Shown in pieces: positions 32,801-39,236 of a DNA stretch of 64,000 nt. Numbering within the stretch: the first letter of the stretch is position 1; each line of letters starts with the position of its first letter. The stretch is taken from contig NZ_CP125378.1 of the NCBI RefSeq assembly GCF_034008635.1, positions 3,097,501 to 3,161,500 of the forward strand, in the 5' to 3' direction. The notes beneath the pieces were generated by a model. It worked only from the letters and a program-made list of their open reading frames with translations, did no database searches and was not told the origin of the DNA. The stretch comes from Pseudomonas sp. P8_229 (GTDB taxonomy: Bacteria > Pseudomonadota > Gammaproteobacteria > Pseudomonadales > Pseudomonadaceae). The translations under genes and the position numbers were made by a program.

Positions 32801-35800
32801 CACGCTGCCGGTGGTTTCACCGACGGCGATGGTGATGGTCTGGCCGTTGGACAGGGTAACCACGACTGGCGCGCCGGTTACCGGCGCGGTCACGGTCGCG
32901 GTGTAGACCACGGTTTCGCCTTCGGCGACGTTGGCGGTGGCAGTCAGCGACACGGTGGAGGTGTCGATGGTGTCGTTGACGGTGGTCACTGCCGGTGTCG
33001 TGTTCGGCACCAGATTTTCGAAGTCGCCACCGGTCGCGCCCTTGATGGTCGCTTCAACGGTGCCAGCGTCCTTGTAGACGTCATCCTTCGGTGCATCGAC
33101 GGTCACGGTGCCGGTGGTTTTACCGGCCTCGATGGTGATCACCGCACCATTGCTCAACGTCACGGTCACTGGAGTGCCGGCGGCGTTGGTCAGGGTGGCG
33201 GTGTAGGTGATCTGTCCGCCCTCGTTCACCGCCGGGGTCGCGCTCAGCGACAGGTTGGTGGTGTCGACGGTGTCGGTCACGGTGGTGCTGACCGGGGTTT
33301 TGTCGGCGACGAGGTTTTCATAATTGCCGCCGCTGACGTTGGTGATCGAGTTGTTCAGCGGCTCGTGACCGTTCAACGCATCGTTCGGTGCGATGGTGGT
33401 CACGGTGCCGGTGGTCTTGCCGACTTCGATGGTGATGGTCTGGCCGTTGGCCAGGGTCACGGTGACTGGCGACCCGGTCACAGGCGCGCCGACAGTGGCG
33501 GTGTAAGTAACCGTGCCGCCCTCTGCGACCGACGTATCGGCCGTCAGTTTGACGGTGGAAGTATCGATGGTATCGGTGACTTCGGTGACAGCCGGAACGG
33601 TGCTTGGCACCAGGTTCTCGAAGTTGCCGCCCGCAGCATCCTTGATCGTGACTTCAACCTTGCCGGCGTCCTTGTAGACGTCGTCAGCCGGGGCCGGAAC
33701 TGTCACGGTGCCGGTGGTTTTGCCGGCTTCGATGGTGATCACCGAGCCATTGCTCAACGTCACGGTCACCGGGGTGCCGGCCGGGTTGGTCAGGGTCGCG
33801 GTGTAAACGATCGAACCGCCTTCAGCCACGGTGCCGGTCGCCGTCAGCGACAGATTGGTGGTGTCGACGGTGTCAGTGACCGTGGTCGAAACCGGGGTTT
33901 TATCGGCGACCAGATTCTCGTAATTGCCACCGCTCACGCCGGTGATCGAGTTGGTCAGCGGCTCGTGACCGTTCAACGCGTCGTTTGGCGCGGTGGTGGT
34001 GACGGTACCGGTGGTCGTGCCGACTTCGATGGTGATGTTCTGACCATTGGCCAGGGTCACCACGACCGGCGAACCGGTGACGGGTGCGCCGACGGTGGCG
34101 GTGTAGGTGACAGTGCCACCTTCAGCGGCCGACTCGGTCGCGGTCAGTTTCACCGACGTGGTGTCGATGGTGTCGGTGACTTCGGTGACGGCCGGAACAG
34201 TGCTTGGCACCAGATTCTCAAAGTTGCCACCTGCGGCGTCCCTGATCGTCACTTCGACCTTGCCGGCGTCCTTGTAGACGTCATCGGCAGGCGCCGGAAC
34301 GGTCACGCTGCCAGTGGTTTTGCCGGCTTCGATGGTGATCACCGAACCGTTGGACAGGGTCACGGTGACTGGCGAGCCAGCCGCGTTGGTCAATGTCGCG
34401 GTGTAGGTGATAGAACCACCCTCGGCGACCGAGCTGGTGGCGCTGAGCGACAGATTCGTCGTGTCGACGGTATCGGTGACGGTGGTGCTGACCGGAGTCT
34501 TGTCGGCGACGAGGTTTTCGTAGTTGCCGCCCGTCACGCCAGTGATCGAGTTGGTCAGCGGTTCATGACCCGTCAGCGCGTCGTTTGGCGCGGTGGTGGT
34601 CACGGTGCCGGTGGTCTTGCCGACTTCGATGGTGATGGTCTGGCCGTTCGCCAGGGTCACGGTCACCGGCGAACCGGTCACAGGCGCGCCAACGGTGGCG
34701 GTGTAAGTGACGGTGCCACCTTCAGCCACCGAAGTATCGGCGCTGAGCTTCACGGTCGAGGTGTCGATGGTGTCGGTTACTTCGGTAACGGCCGGAACGG
34801 TGCTTGGCACCAGGTTCTCGAAATTGCCGCCCGCCGTATTGGTAATGCTGACTTCGACCTTGCCGGCATCTTTGTAGACGTCATCGGCAGGCGCTGGAAC
34901 CGTTACGGTGCCAGTTGTTTTGCCGGCTTCGATGGTGATCACCGAGCCATTGCTCAGGGTCACGGTCACCGGGGTGCCGGCCGGGTTGGTCAGGGTCGCG
35001 GTGTAGACGATCGAACCGCCTTCGGCCACGGTGCCAGTGGCGGTCAGCGACAGGTTGGTGGTGTCGACGGTGTCGGTCACGGTGGTGCTGACCGGGGTTT
35101 TGTCGGCCACGAGATTTTCGTAGTTGCCGCCGCTCACATCGGTGATCGAGTTGTTCAGCGGCTCATGACCGTTCAACGCATCGTTCGGTGCGGTGGTGGT
35201 CACGGTGCCGGTGGTTTTGCCCACTTCGATAGTGATGGTCTGGCCGTTCGCCAGGGTCACGGTCACCGGCGAACCGGTCACAGGCGCGCCAACGGTGGCG
35301 GTGTAAGTGACGGTGCCGCCCTCGGCGACCGAGGTATCAGCGGACAGTTTGACCGTCGAAGTGTCGATGGTGTCGGTGACTTCGGTAACGGCCGGAACAG
35401 TGCTTGGCACCAGGTTCTCGAAGTTGCCGCCGGACGCATCCTTGATGGTCACTTCAACCTTGCCGGCGTCCTTGTAGACGTCGTCAGCCGGGGCCGGAAC
35501 GGTCACGGTGCCGGTGGTTTTGCCGGCTTCGATGGTGATCACCGAGCCATTGCTCAGGGTCACGGTCACCGGGGTGCCGGCCGGGTTGGTCAGGGTCGCG
35601 GTGTAAACGATCGACCCACCTTCAGCGACGGAGCCAGTGGCGGTCAGCGACAGGTTGGTGGTGTCGACGGTGTCGGTCACGGTGGTGCTGACCGGGGTTT
35701 TGTCGGCCACGAGATTTTCGTAGTTGCCGCCGCTCACATCGGTGATCGAGTTGTTCAGCGGCTCATGACCGTTCAACGCATCGTTCGGTGCGGTGGTGGT

Positions 35801-38800
35801 CACGGTGCCGGTGGTTTTGCCGACTTCGATGGTGATGGTCTGGCCGTTCGCCAGGGTCACGGTCACCGGCGAACCGGTCACAGGCGCGCCAACGGTGGCG
35901 GTGTAAGTGACGGTGCCACCTTCAGCGACCGAGGTATCGGCAGTCAGTTTGACGGTCGAGGTGTCGATGGTATCGGTGACTTCGGTGACCGCCGCAATGG
36001 TGCTCGGCACCAGGTTCTCGAAGTTGCCGCCGGTGGTGCCGGTGATGCTGACTTCGACTTTGCCGGCGTCTTTATAGACGTCGTCGGCAGGCGCCGGGAC
36101 GGTCACGGTGCCGGTGGTTTTGCCGGCTTCGATGGTGATGACGGAGCCGTTGCTCAACGTCACGGTCACCGGAGTCCCGGCCGGGTTGGTGAGGGTTGCG
36201 GTGTAAACGATCGAACCGCCTTCAGCCACGGTACCGGTGGCGGTCAGCGACAGGTTGGTGGTGTCGACGGTGTCGGTCACGGTGGTGCTGACCGGGGTTT
36301 TGTCGGCCACGAGATTTTCGTAGTTGCCGCCGCTCACATCGGTGATCGAGTTGTTCAGCGGCTCATGACCGTTCAACGCATCGTTCGGTGCGGTGGTGGT
36401 CACGGTGCCGGTGGTTTTGCCGACTTCGATGGTGATGGTCTGGCCGTTCGCCAGGGTCACGGTCACCGGCGAACCGGTCACAGGCGCGCCAACGGTGGCG
36501 GTGTAAGTGACGGTGCCGCCCTCGGCGACCGAGGTATCAGCGGACAGTTTGACGGACGAGGTGTCGATGGTGTCGGTGACTTCAGTGACCGCAGGGACGG
36601 TGCTCGGCACCAGGTTCTCGAAGTTGCCGCCAGTAGTGCCGGTGATGCTGACTTCGACTTTGCCGGCGTCTTTATAGACGTCATCGGCAGGTGCCGGAAC
36701 GGTCACGGTGCCGGTGGTTTTGCCGGCCTCGATGGTGATCACCGCGCCATTGCTCAGGGTCACGGTGACGGGCGATCCGGCAGCGTTGGTCAGCGTTGCG
36801 GTGTAAACGATCGAACCACCCTCGGCCACGGTCCCGGTCGCACTCAGCGACAGGTTGGTGGTGTCGACGGTATCGGTCACGGTGGTCGATACCGGGGTTT
36901 TGTCGGCGACGAGGTTCTCGTAGTTACCGCCACTGACGTTGGTGATGGCGTTGGTCAGCGGTGGATTGCCGGTCAGCGCATCGTTCGGCGCGGTGGTGGT
37001 CACGGTGCCGGTGGTCTTGCCGACTTCGATGGTGATGGTCTGGCCGTTGGTCAACGTGACGGTGACTGGCGAGCCAGTCACCGGTGCACCGACGGTGGCG
37101 GTGTAAGTGGCGGTGCCACCTTCAGCGACCGAGGTATCGGCAGTCAGTTTGACGGTCGAGGTGTCGATGGTATCGGTGACTTCGGTGACCGCCGCAATGG
37201 TGCTCGGCACCAGGTTCTCGAAGTTGCCGCCAGTGGTGCCGGTGATGCTGACTTCGACTTTGCCGGCGTCTTTATAGACGTCGTCGGCAGGCGCCGGGAC
37301 GGTCACGGTGCCGGTGGTTTTGCCGGCTTCGATGGTGATGACGGAGCCGTTGCTCAACGTCACGGTCACCGGAGTCCCGGCCGGGTTGGTGAGGGTTGCG
37401 GTGTAAACGATCGAACCGCCTTCAGCCACGGTACCGGTGGCGCTCAGCGACAGGTTGGTGGTGTCGATGGAGTCGGTCACGGTGGTGGTCGCTGGCGTCG
37501 TGTTCGGCACCAGGTTCTCGAAGTTGCCGCCGGTCGCGCCGGTAATCGTGGTGCTGACGGTGCCACTGTTGTTGTAGACGTCGTTCGGCGCGGTTGGCAC
37601 GTTGACGGTGCCCGTGGTCTGGCCAGCTTCGATGGTGATGGTCGAGCCGTTGGACAGGGTGACGGTCACCGGCGTCTGCGCCGGGTTGGTCAGGGTCGCG
37701 GTGTAAGTGATCTGACCACCTTCGACCACGCTGCCAGTGGCGGTCAGGGTCAGGTTGGTAGTGTCGATCGAATCGGTGATGGTGGTCACCGCCGGTGTCG
37801 GGTTCGGCACCAGGTTTTCGAAGTTGCCGCCGGTGGCACTGGTGATGATGGTGCTGACGGTGCTGCCGTTGTTGTAGACGTCATTCGGCGGGGTCGGCAC
37901 GTTGACGGTGCCTGTGGTCTGGCCGGCTTCGATGGTGATAGTCGAGCCATTGGACAGGGTGACGGTCACCGGCGTCTGGGCCGGGTTGGTCAGGGTCGCG
38001 GTGTAGGTGATCTGGCCGCCTTCGGTGACGCTGTTGCCAGCGGTCAGGGTGACGGTGGTGGTGTCGATGGTGTCGGTGACCTGGGTGGTCGCCGGAGTGG
38101 TCGGCGGGGTCACGGTGATGCCGTTGCCGCCAGTGGTGCCGGTGACGGTCACGTCGATCTGGGTCGGGTCGTTATAAACGGTGTCGTTCGGTGCCAGTGG
38201 CACGTTGACGGTGCCGGTGGTGGAGCCGGCCGGAATCACGATCACCGAGCCATTGGACAGGGTGATGGTCAGGTCGGTCAGCGGCGCCTGGGTCAGGGTC
38301 GCGGTGTACACCAGCACGCCGCCGGCTTCGGTGATGGTCGGCGTGGCGCTGAGGCTCAGGGTCGACTCACGCAGGGCGTTGGTGGTGGTGTCGGTGGTCT
38401 GGCCGCCGGTGATGTTTTGCGCTGCTTGTGCGCCGGAGTTGATGCCTGCAGTCGGGAAGCCAATGGTCGGATCAACGCGGCCAGCGGTGGCGTCGAGCAT
38501 CACGAAGCTGTGACCGCCACCGGCGGCACCGCCAGTGCCTGCGGCGCTCGGGCCGGCAGCGGTAGCATCCAGAGCGGTGGTCGGGTCGACACCGGCGGCG
38601 ATGGCCTGCTGCAGTTCTGCTACAGAAGGCGCGGCTTGCGCAGTGGCTTCAGCCAGGTCAGCGCTGGAGTCGGGCGCATTGGCGCTCCACTGGGTCTCGC
38701 GGCCCAGATCCAGGGTGCGGCCATCAGCCAGTTCCAGCGATACGGCGCCGGAGAGGCCGGTGTCGATCTGGTCGCCGACGAACAGGCGATCGCCTTCAAC

Positions 38801-38881
38801 GAGCACGCGGCGTACACCCTCGGGGGAGACCACGAATACCTGACCGACAATGCTTTTGACGATGGCAACAACACTGCTCAT
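20840..38881 (-). CDS. lapA: LapA giant surface adhesin (type I-secreted RTX protein)
   Basis: A 6013-residue biofilm adhesin exported by LapE-LapB-LapC. Residues 1-105 form the N-terminal retention module (MSSVVAIVKSIVGQVFVVSP). The LapG site TAAG is at 107-110, so cleavage falls between A108 and A109 as in Pf0-1. One divergent repeat spans about 172-271, followed by 45 repeats of exactly 100 residues (272-4771) and a Calx-beta-like domain (about 4772-4883). The C-terminal part holds a PA14-like segment (about 5180-5320), a von Willebrand A domain with MIDAS DSSGS (from about 5501), and RTX calcium repeats (GGxGNDxL, about 5780-5910). A non-cleaved type I secretion signal ends it. The ATG at 38881 has GGAGAG upstream; the frame is open to 38998 but without a better start. 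It is larger than Pf0-1 LapA as I recall it (about 5200 residues), consistent with repeat-number variation. Confidence 0.97.
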   Translation of the reverse strand: MSSVVAIVKSIVGQVFVVSPEGVRRVLVEGDRLFVGDQIDTGLSGAVSLELADGRTLDLGRETQWSANAPDSSADLAEATAQAAPSVAELQQAIAAGVDPTTALDATAAGPSAAGTGGAAGGGHSFVMLDATAGRVDPTIGFPTAGINSGAQAAQNITGGQTTDTTTNALRESTLSLSATPTITEAGGVLVYTATLTQAPLTDLTITLSNGSVIVIPAGSTTGTVNVPLAPNDTVYNDPTQIDVTVTGTTGGNGITVTPPTTPATTQVTDTIDTTTVTLTAGNSVTEGGQITYTATLTNPAQTPVTVTLSNGSTITIEAGQTTGTVNVPTPPNDVYNNGSTVSTIITSATGGNFENLVPNPTPAVTTITDSIDTTNLTLTATGSVVEGGQITYTATLTNPAQTPVTVTLSNGSTITIEAGQTTGTVNVPTAPNDVYNNSGTVSTTITGATGGNFENLVPNTTPATTTVTDSIDTTNLSLSATGTVAEGGSIVYTATLTNPAGTPVTVTLSNGSVITIEAGKTTGTVTVPAPADDVYKDAGKVEVSITGTTGGNFENLVPSTIAAVTEVTDTIDTSTVKLTADTSVAEGGTATYTATVGAPVTGSPVTVTLTNGQTITIEVGKTTGTVTTTAPNDALTGNPPLTNAITNVSGGNYENLVADKTPVSTTVTDTVDTTNLSLSATGTVAEGGSIVYTATLTNAAGSPVTVTLSNGAVITIEAGKTTGTVTVPAPADDVYKDAGKVEVSITGTTGGNFENLVPSTVPAVTEVTDTIDTSSVKLSADTSVAEGGTVTYTATVGAPVTGSPVTVTLANGQTITIEVGKTTGTVTTTAPNDALNGHEPLNNSITDVSGGNYENLVADKTPVSTTVTDTVDTTNLSLTATGTVAEGGSIVYTATLTNPAGTPVTVTLSNGSVITIEAGKTTGTVTVPAPADDVYKDAGKVEVSITGTTGGNFENLVPSTIAAVTEVTDTIDTSTVKLTADTSVAEGGTVTYTATVGAPVTGSPVTVTLANGQTITIEVGKTTGTVTTTAPNDALNGHEPLNNSITDVSGGNYENLVADKTPVSTTVTDTVDTTNLSLTATGSVAEGGSIVYTATLTNPAGTPVTVTLSNGSVITIEAGKTTGTVTVPAPADDVYKDAGKVEVTIKDASGGNFENLVPSTVPAVTEVTDTIDTSTVKLSADTSVAEGGTVTYTATVGAPVTGSPVTVTLANGQTITIEVGKTTGTVTTTAPNDALNGHEPLNNSITDVSGGNYENLVADKTPVSTTVTDTVDTTNLSLTATGTVAEGGSIVYTATLTNPAGTPVTVTLSNGSVITIEAGKTTGTVTVPAPADDVYKDAGKVEVSITNTAGGNFENLVPSTVPAVTEVTDTIDTSTVKLSADTSVAEGGTVTYTATVGAPVTGSPVTVTLANGQTITIEVGKTTGTVTTTAPNDALTGHEPLTNSITGVTGGNYENLVADKTPVSTTVTDTVDTTNLSLSATSSVAEGGSITYTATLTNAAGSPVTVTLSNGSVITIEAGKTTGSVTVPAPADDVYKDAGKVEVTIRDAAGGNFENLVPSTVPAVTEVTDTIDTTSVKLTATESAAEGGTVTYTATVGAPVTGSPVVVTLANGQNITIEVGTTTGTVTTTAPNDALNGHEPLTNSITGVSGGNYENLVADKTPVSTTVTDTVDTTNLSLTATGTVAEGGSIVYTATLTNPAGTPVTVTLSNGSVITIEAGKTTGTVTVPAPADDVYKDAGKVEVTIKDAAGGNFENLVPSTVPAVTEVTDTIDTSTVKLTADTSVAEGGTVTYTATVGAPVTGSPVTVTLANGQTITIEVGKTTGTVTTIAPNDALNGHEPLNNSITNVSGGNYENLVADKTPVSTTVTDTVDTTNLSLSATPAVNEGGQITYTATLTNAAGTPVTVTLSNGAVITIEAGKTTGTVTVDAPKDDVYKDAGTVEATIKGATGGDFENLVPNTTPAVTTVNDTIDTSTVSLTATANVAEGETVVYTATVTAPVTGAPVVVTLSNGQTITIAVGETTGSVNFVAPNSPLAGGSSLSVTIDKATGGNYENLVTDSKPANTSVSDTVDTTNLNLTASDSVAEGGSIVYTATLTNPAGTPVSVTLSNGAVITIEAGKTTGTVTVPAPADDVYKDAGKVEATISTATGGNFENLVPSTVPAVTNVTDTIDTTTVKLTATESAAEGGTVTYTATVGAPVTGSPVVVTLANGQNITIEVGKTTGTVTTIAPNDALNGHEPLNNSITNVSGGNYENLVADKTPVSTTVTDTVDTTNLSLSATPAVNEGGQITYTATLTNAAGTPVTVTLSNGAVITIEAGKTTGTVTVDAPKDDVYKDAGTVEATIKGATGGDFENLVPNTTPAVTTVNDTIDTSTVSLTATANVAEGETVVYTATVTAPVTGAPVVVTLSNGQTITIAVGETTGSVNFVAPNSPLAGGSSLSVTIDKATGGNYENLVTDSKPANTSVSDTVDTTNLNLTASDSVAEGGSIVYTATLTNPAGTPVSVTLSNGAVITIEAGKTTGTVTVPAPADDVYKDAGKVEATISTATGGNFENLVPSTVPAVTNVTDTIDTTTVKLTATESAAEGGTVTYTATVGAPVTGSPVVVTLANGQNITIEVGKTTGTVTTTAPNDALTGHAPLTNAITDVSGGNYENLVADKTPVNTTVTDTVDTTNLSLTATGTVAEGGSIVYTATLTNAAGSPVTVTLSNGAVITIDAGKTTGTVTVPAPADDVYKDAGKVEATISTATGGNFENLVPSTVPAVTNVTDTIDTTTVKLTATESAVEGGTVTYTATVGAPVTGSPVVVTLSNGQNITIDVGKTTGTVTTTAPNDALTGHAPLTNAITDVSGGNYENLVADKTPVNTTVTDTVDTTNLSLSATGTVAEGGSIVYTATLTNAAGSPVTVTLSNGAVITIDAGKTTGTVTVPAPADDVYKDAGKVEATISTATGGNFENLVPSTVPAVTDVTDTIDTSTVKLTADTSVAEGGTVTYTATVGAPVTGSPVTVTLSNGQNITIEVGKTTGTVTTTAPNDALTGHAPLTNAITGVTGGNYENLVADKTPVSTNVTDTVDTTNLSLSATNTVAEGGSIIYTATLTNAAGSPVTVTLSNGAVITIEAGKTTGTVTVPAPADDVYKDAGKVEATISTATGGNFENLVPSTVPAVTNVTDTIDTTTVKLTATESAAEGGTVTYTATVGAPVTGSPVTVTLANGQNITIEVGKTTGTVTTTAPNDALTGHAPLTNAITDVSGGNYENLVADKTPVSTTVTDTVDTTNLSLSATGTVAEGGSIVYTATLTNPAGTPVTVTLSNGSVITIEAGKTTGTVTVPAPADDVYKDAGKVEVTIKDAAGGNFENLVPSTVPAVTEVTDTIDTSTVKLTADTSVAEGGTVTYTATVDAPVTGSPVVVTLANGQNITIEVGKTTGTVTTTAPNDALTGHAPLTNAITDVSGGNYENLVADKTPVNTTVTDTVDTTNLSLSATNTVAEGGSIIYTATLTNAAGSPVTVTLSNGAVITIDAGKTTGTVTVPAPADDVYKDAGTVQATITNASGGNFENLVSSTVPAVTQVTDTIDTTSVKLTATESAAEGGTVTYTATVGAPVTGSPVVVTLANGQNITIEVGKTTGTVTTTAPNDALTGHAPLTNAITDVSGGNYENLVADKTPVNTTVTDTVDTTNLSLTATGTVAEGGSIVYTATLTNAAGSPVTVTLSNGAVITIDAGKTTGTVTVPAPADDVYKDAGKVEATISTATGGNFENLVPSTVPAVTNVTDTIDTTTVKLTATESAVEGGTVTYTATVGAPVTGSPVVVTLSNGQNITIDVGKTTGTVTTTAPNDALTGHAPLTNAITDVSGGNYENLVADKTPVNTTVTDTVDTTNLSLSATGTVAEGGSIVYTATLTNAAGSPVTVTLSNGAVITIDAGKTTGTVTVPAPADDVYKDAGTVQATIKNASGGSFENLVPSTTPAVTSVTDTIDTTGVKLTATGTVAEGGTVTYTATVGAPVTGSPVTVTLSNGQTITIDIGKTTGTVTTTVPNDALTGHAPLTNAITNVSGGNYENLVADKTPVNTTVTDTVDTTNLSLSATNTVAEGGSIIYTATLTNAAGSPVTVTLSNGAVITIDAGKTTGTVTVPAPADDVYKDAGTVQATITNASGGNFENLVSSNVPAVTSVTDTIDTTTVKLTATDTAAEGGNVVYTATVGAPVTGSPVTVTLSNGQTITIDIGKTTGTVTTTAPNDALTGHAPLTNAITNVSGGNYENLVADKTPVSTTVTDTVDTTNLSLSATGTVAEGGSIVYTATLTNAAGSPVTVTLSNGAVITIDAGKTTGTVTVPAPADDVYKDAGTVQATIKNASGGSFENLVPSTTPAVTSVTDTIDTTGVKLTATGTVAEGGTVTYTATVGAPVTGSPVTVTLSNGQTITIDIGKTTGTVTTTAPNDALTGHAPLTNAITNVSGGNYENLVADKTPVSTTVTDTVDTTNLSLSATGTVAEGGSIVYTATLTNAAGSPVTVTLSNGAVITIDAGKTTGTVTVPAPADDVYKDAGTVQATIKNASGGSFENLVPSTTPAVTSVTDTIDTTGVKLTATGTVAEGGTVTYTATVGAPVTGSPVTVTLSNGQTITIDIGKTTGTVTTIAPNDALTGHAPLTNSISNVTGGNYENLVADKTPVSTTVTDTVDTTNLSLSATGTVAEGGQITYTATLTNAAGSPVTVTLSNGSVITIDAGKTTGTVTLPAPADDVYKDAGNVQATITNASGGNFENLVTNTSPAVTSVTDTIDTTTVSITGSTSVTEGQTASYTVSLTHPAQTDVTLKIVYSGTAADGSDFTGVYTVKIPAGASSAQFNVATIDDKITEGTENFVVKIDSATGGNFEHLAVSSTNGSVSTSIIDNDAPPVIDLDANNSSGATGADYKVTFTENTPGAGVSIADTDLTITDPDSTMLTGATIVLTNRQDGDALNLGNSVNGITINANSTNGTVTLTLSGNATLADYMQAIKNITFTNGSENPSTVPRIITVTVTDGGNYSNTATTTVNVVAVNDAPVAAPVNVTGTEDTPLILGWSTFGVTDVDSPASSLGIKITQLPGEGKLQYLDGSTWKDVANNQTFSKADIDAGKLRFMPDANESGVNGYGGTGVGNNQADYAQIKFQPTDGQLLGNTGTVKIDITPVADAPTVSVADNSVKSTGLVKEVWTGLPGLGTSGSGADSTTLKNVIDGAGTPNSSGTVTNVQSDGSVTAGTASKTSGLIYLEAGKTYSFSGVADDSLLITIGGKSVASGTWGAGGAISGSFTPTTSGYYTLDIYHHNQSGPGSYDVNLSVNGSTPIDLSSAGVPIYTGVQDLLNSGVTVSDLHGSNGEGYYDGYKLNTGAEGTTVKLSAINTALTDTDGSETLSVKISGAPVGSVLSDGAGHTFTVTATSGDANVTGWNLGSLTVTPPTYYNGQFNLTVTSTSTEMVGGSASSTATIPVTVVPAVYNAVVGTSGDDTFNGTDGNDIMVADIGGLTVVPGTNYNIAFMVDSSGSMSASSISAAKDSLTSVFNTLKQSLGGSNSGTVNVFLVDFDTQVNKSVSVNLNDPNALTQLKAVLDSMSSGGGTNYEDVFKTTANFFQSTEALANTGAKNLTYFITDGQPTYYQSGEQTNPTLYGSVKLDDVVKTSNYKLGDSFSTYIDNTHALTINSAGTVTLQTYNSRWGTWSGSNLGTIHAQGDGTYELSNLAGSGSSTTSATTDNASSGFALLSGLSNVEAIGINSGVSLNDLKPYDSDHSPQTNIDPKDLANSIIGHTEATLPGNDTVSGGDGNDILFGDLVSFNGIAGEGYQAMQAFVAQQTGVDVSKVTTSNVHQYITEHYQAFDVSGAHDGNDTLLGGAGNDILFGSGGNDLLDGGKGNDILLGGTGNDTLIGGQGNDILIGGSGADTFVWKAGDTGNDVIKDFNASEGDRIDLRDLLQGETGSTIDNFLKISTVDGVSSLQVSSGGKFNSGDAAAATPDVTIKLEGNNWSSANIHNLIAGSDPTIKVDHNNS
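25021..26220 (-). repeat. Exact 600-bp tandem duplication inside lapA
   Basis: Lines of sequence at 25021-25620 and 25621-26220 agree base for base as far as I can compare by eye: one A+B repeat pair copied in tandem. Confidence 0.85.
31021..33420 (-). repeat. Recent 1.2-kb tandem duplication inside lapA
   Basis: 31021-32220 and 32221-33420 are the same 1200 bases (four repeat units), with one difference seen (G versus A at 31562/32762). The units concerned carry unusual variants (SPLAGGSSLSVTI, PKDDVYKDAG) found only here. This shows recent unequal exchange. Confidence 0.9.
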
Positions 38882-38993
38882 TGAAGACTCTCCGGGTGTT
38901 ACGTTCAGTTGACTTCCATAGCCTGATGGCTTTGGCGCCGATTCAGTCTGGACGTACTTTAAAAATTTGCGAATCAAGTTTGACGCGACTCTC

Positions 38994-39046
38994 GTCAATA
39001 ATTTGGCTAGATTTTTTCGCTATTAACTTTATGCCAAACTATTGAC
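38994..39046. promoter_or_regulatory. Two FleQ-box-like sites in inverted orientation, lapA-lapE intergenic region
   Basis: Plus strand 38994-39007 is GTCAATAATTTGGC and minus strand 39046-39033 is GTCAATAGTTTGGC. Against the published FleQ consensus GTCAATAAATTGAC they match 12 and 11 of 14. The two arms form a near-perfect 14-base inverted repeat (13 of 14) around a 25-base AT-rich spacer. FleQ, a c-di-GMP-responsive regulator, is known to control lapA in Pseudomonas. The sites lie 113-165 bases before the lapA start and about 190-240 before lapE. The rest of the 355-base gap shows no other motif I can support. Confidence 0.65.
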
Positions 39047-39236
39047 CTTCTGGGTGCCATCCTAAACAATCGTCCCAGTAATGTCACATTGATATTTATG
39101 CGGCGACCTGTCCTTCAGCGTGTGATCCAGTTCCTATTTTGAACTTTCCGACATACGGTCATTCCGGTTGCCATCATCCGACGCAGCGCCACGTTCTGCT
39201 GTGATTCAAGACAAGAAGTTCTGGGAAATACCTATC

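Larger units (their letters stand above)
24569..38068 (-). repeat. 45 tandem 300-bp repeats encoding LapA's 100-residue units
   Basis: The repeat boundary codons (IDTT/VDTT) recur every 300 bases without a single insertion or deletion over 13,500 bases. From the third unit on, two types alternate. Type A has NLSLSATGTVAEGGSIVYT and DDVYKDAG; type B has VKLTAxxSxAEGGTVTYT and APVTGSPV. The working unit is therefore a 600-base A+B pair. The last unit is type A. Confidence 0.95.

Noticed and set aside
24569..38068. CRISPR-like regular spacing of repeats
   Set aside because: The repeats are 300-base contiguous coding units without unique spacers, translated as LapA domains; no cas genes are present.
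30365..38884. An open frame of about 2839 codons on the plus strand opposite lapA, and others at 20852-25072, 26165-26872 and 27365-29872
   Set aside because: They are antisense shadows created by the repeated, stop-poor codon pattern of lapA; the product is low-complexity GHGxGG-type sequence with no domain, and the sense frame encodes a fully recognisable LapA.
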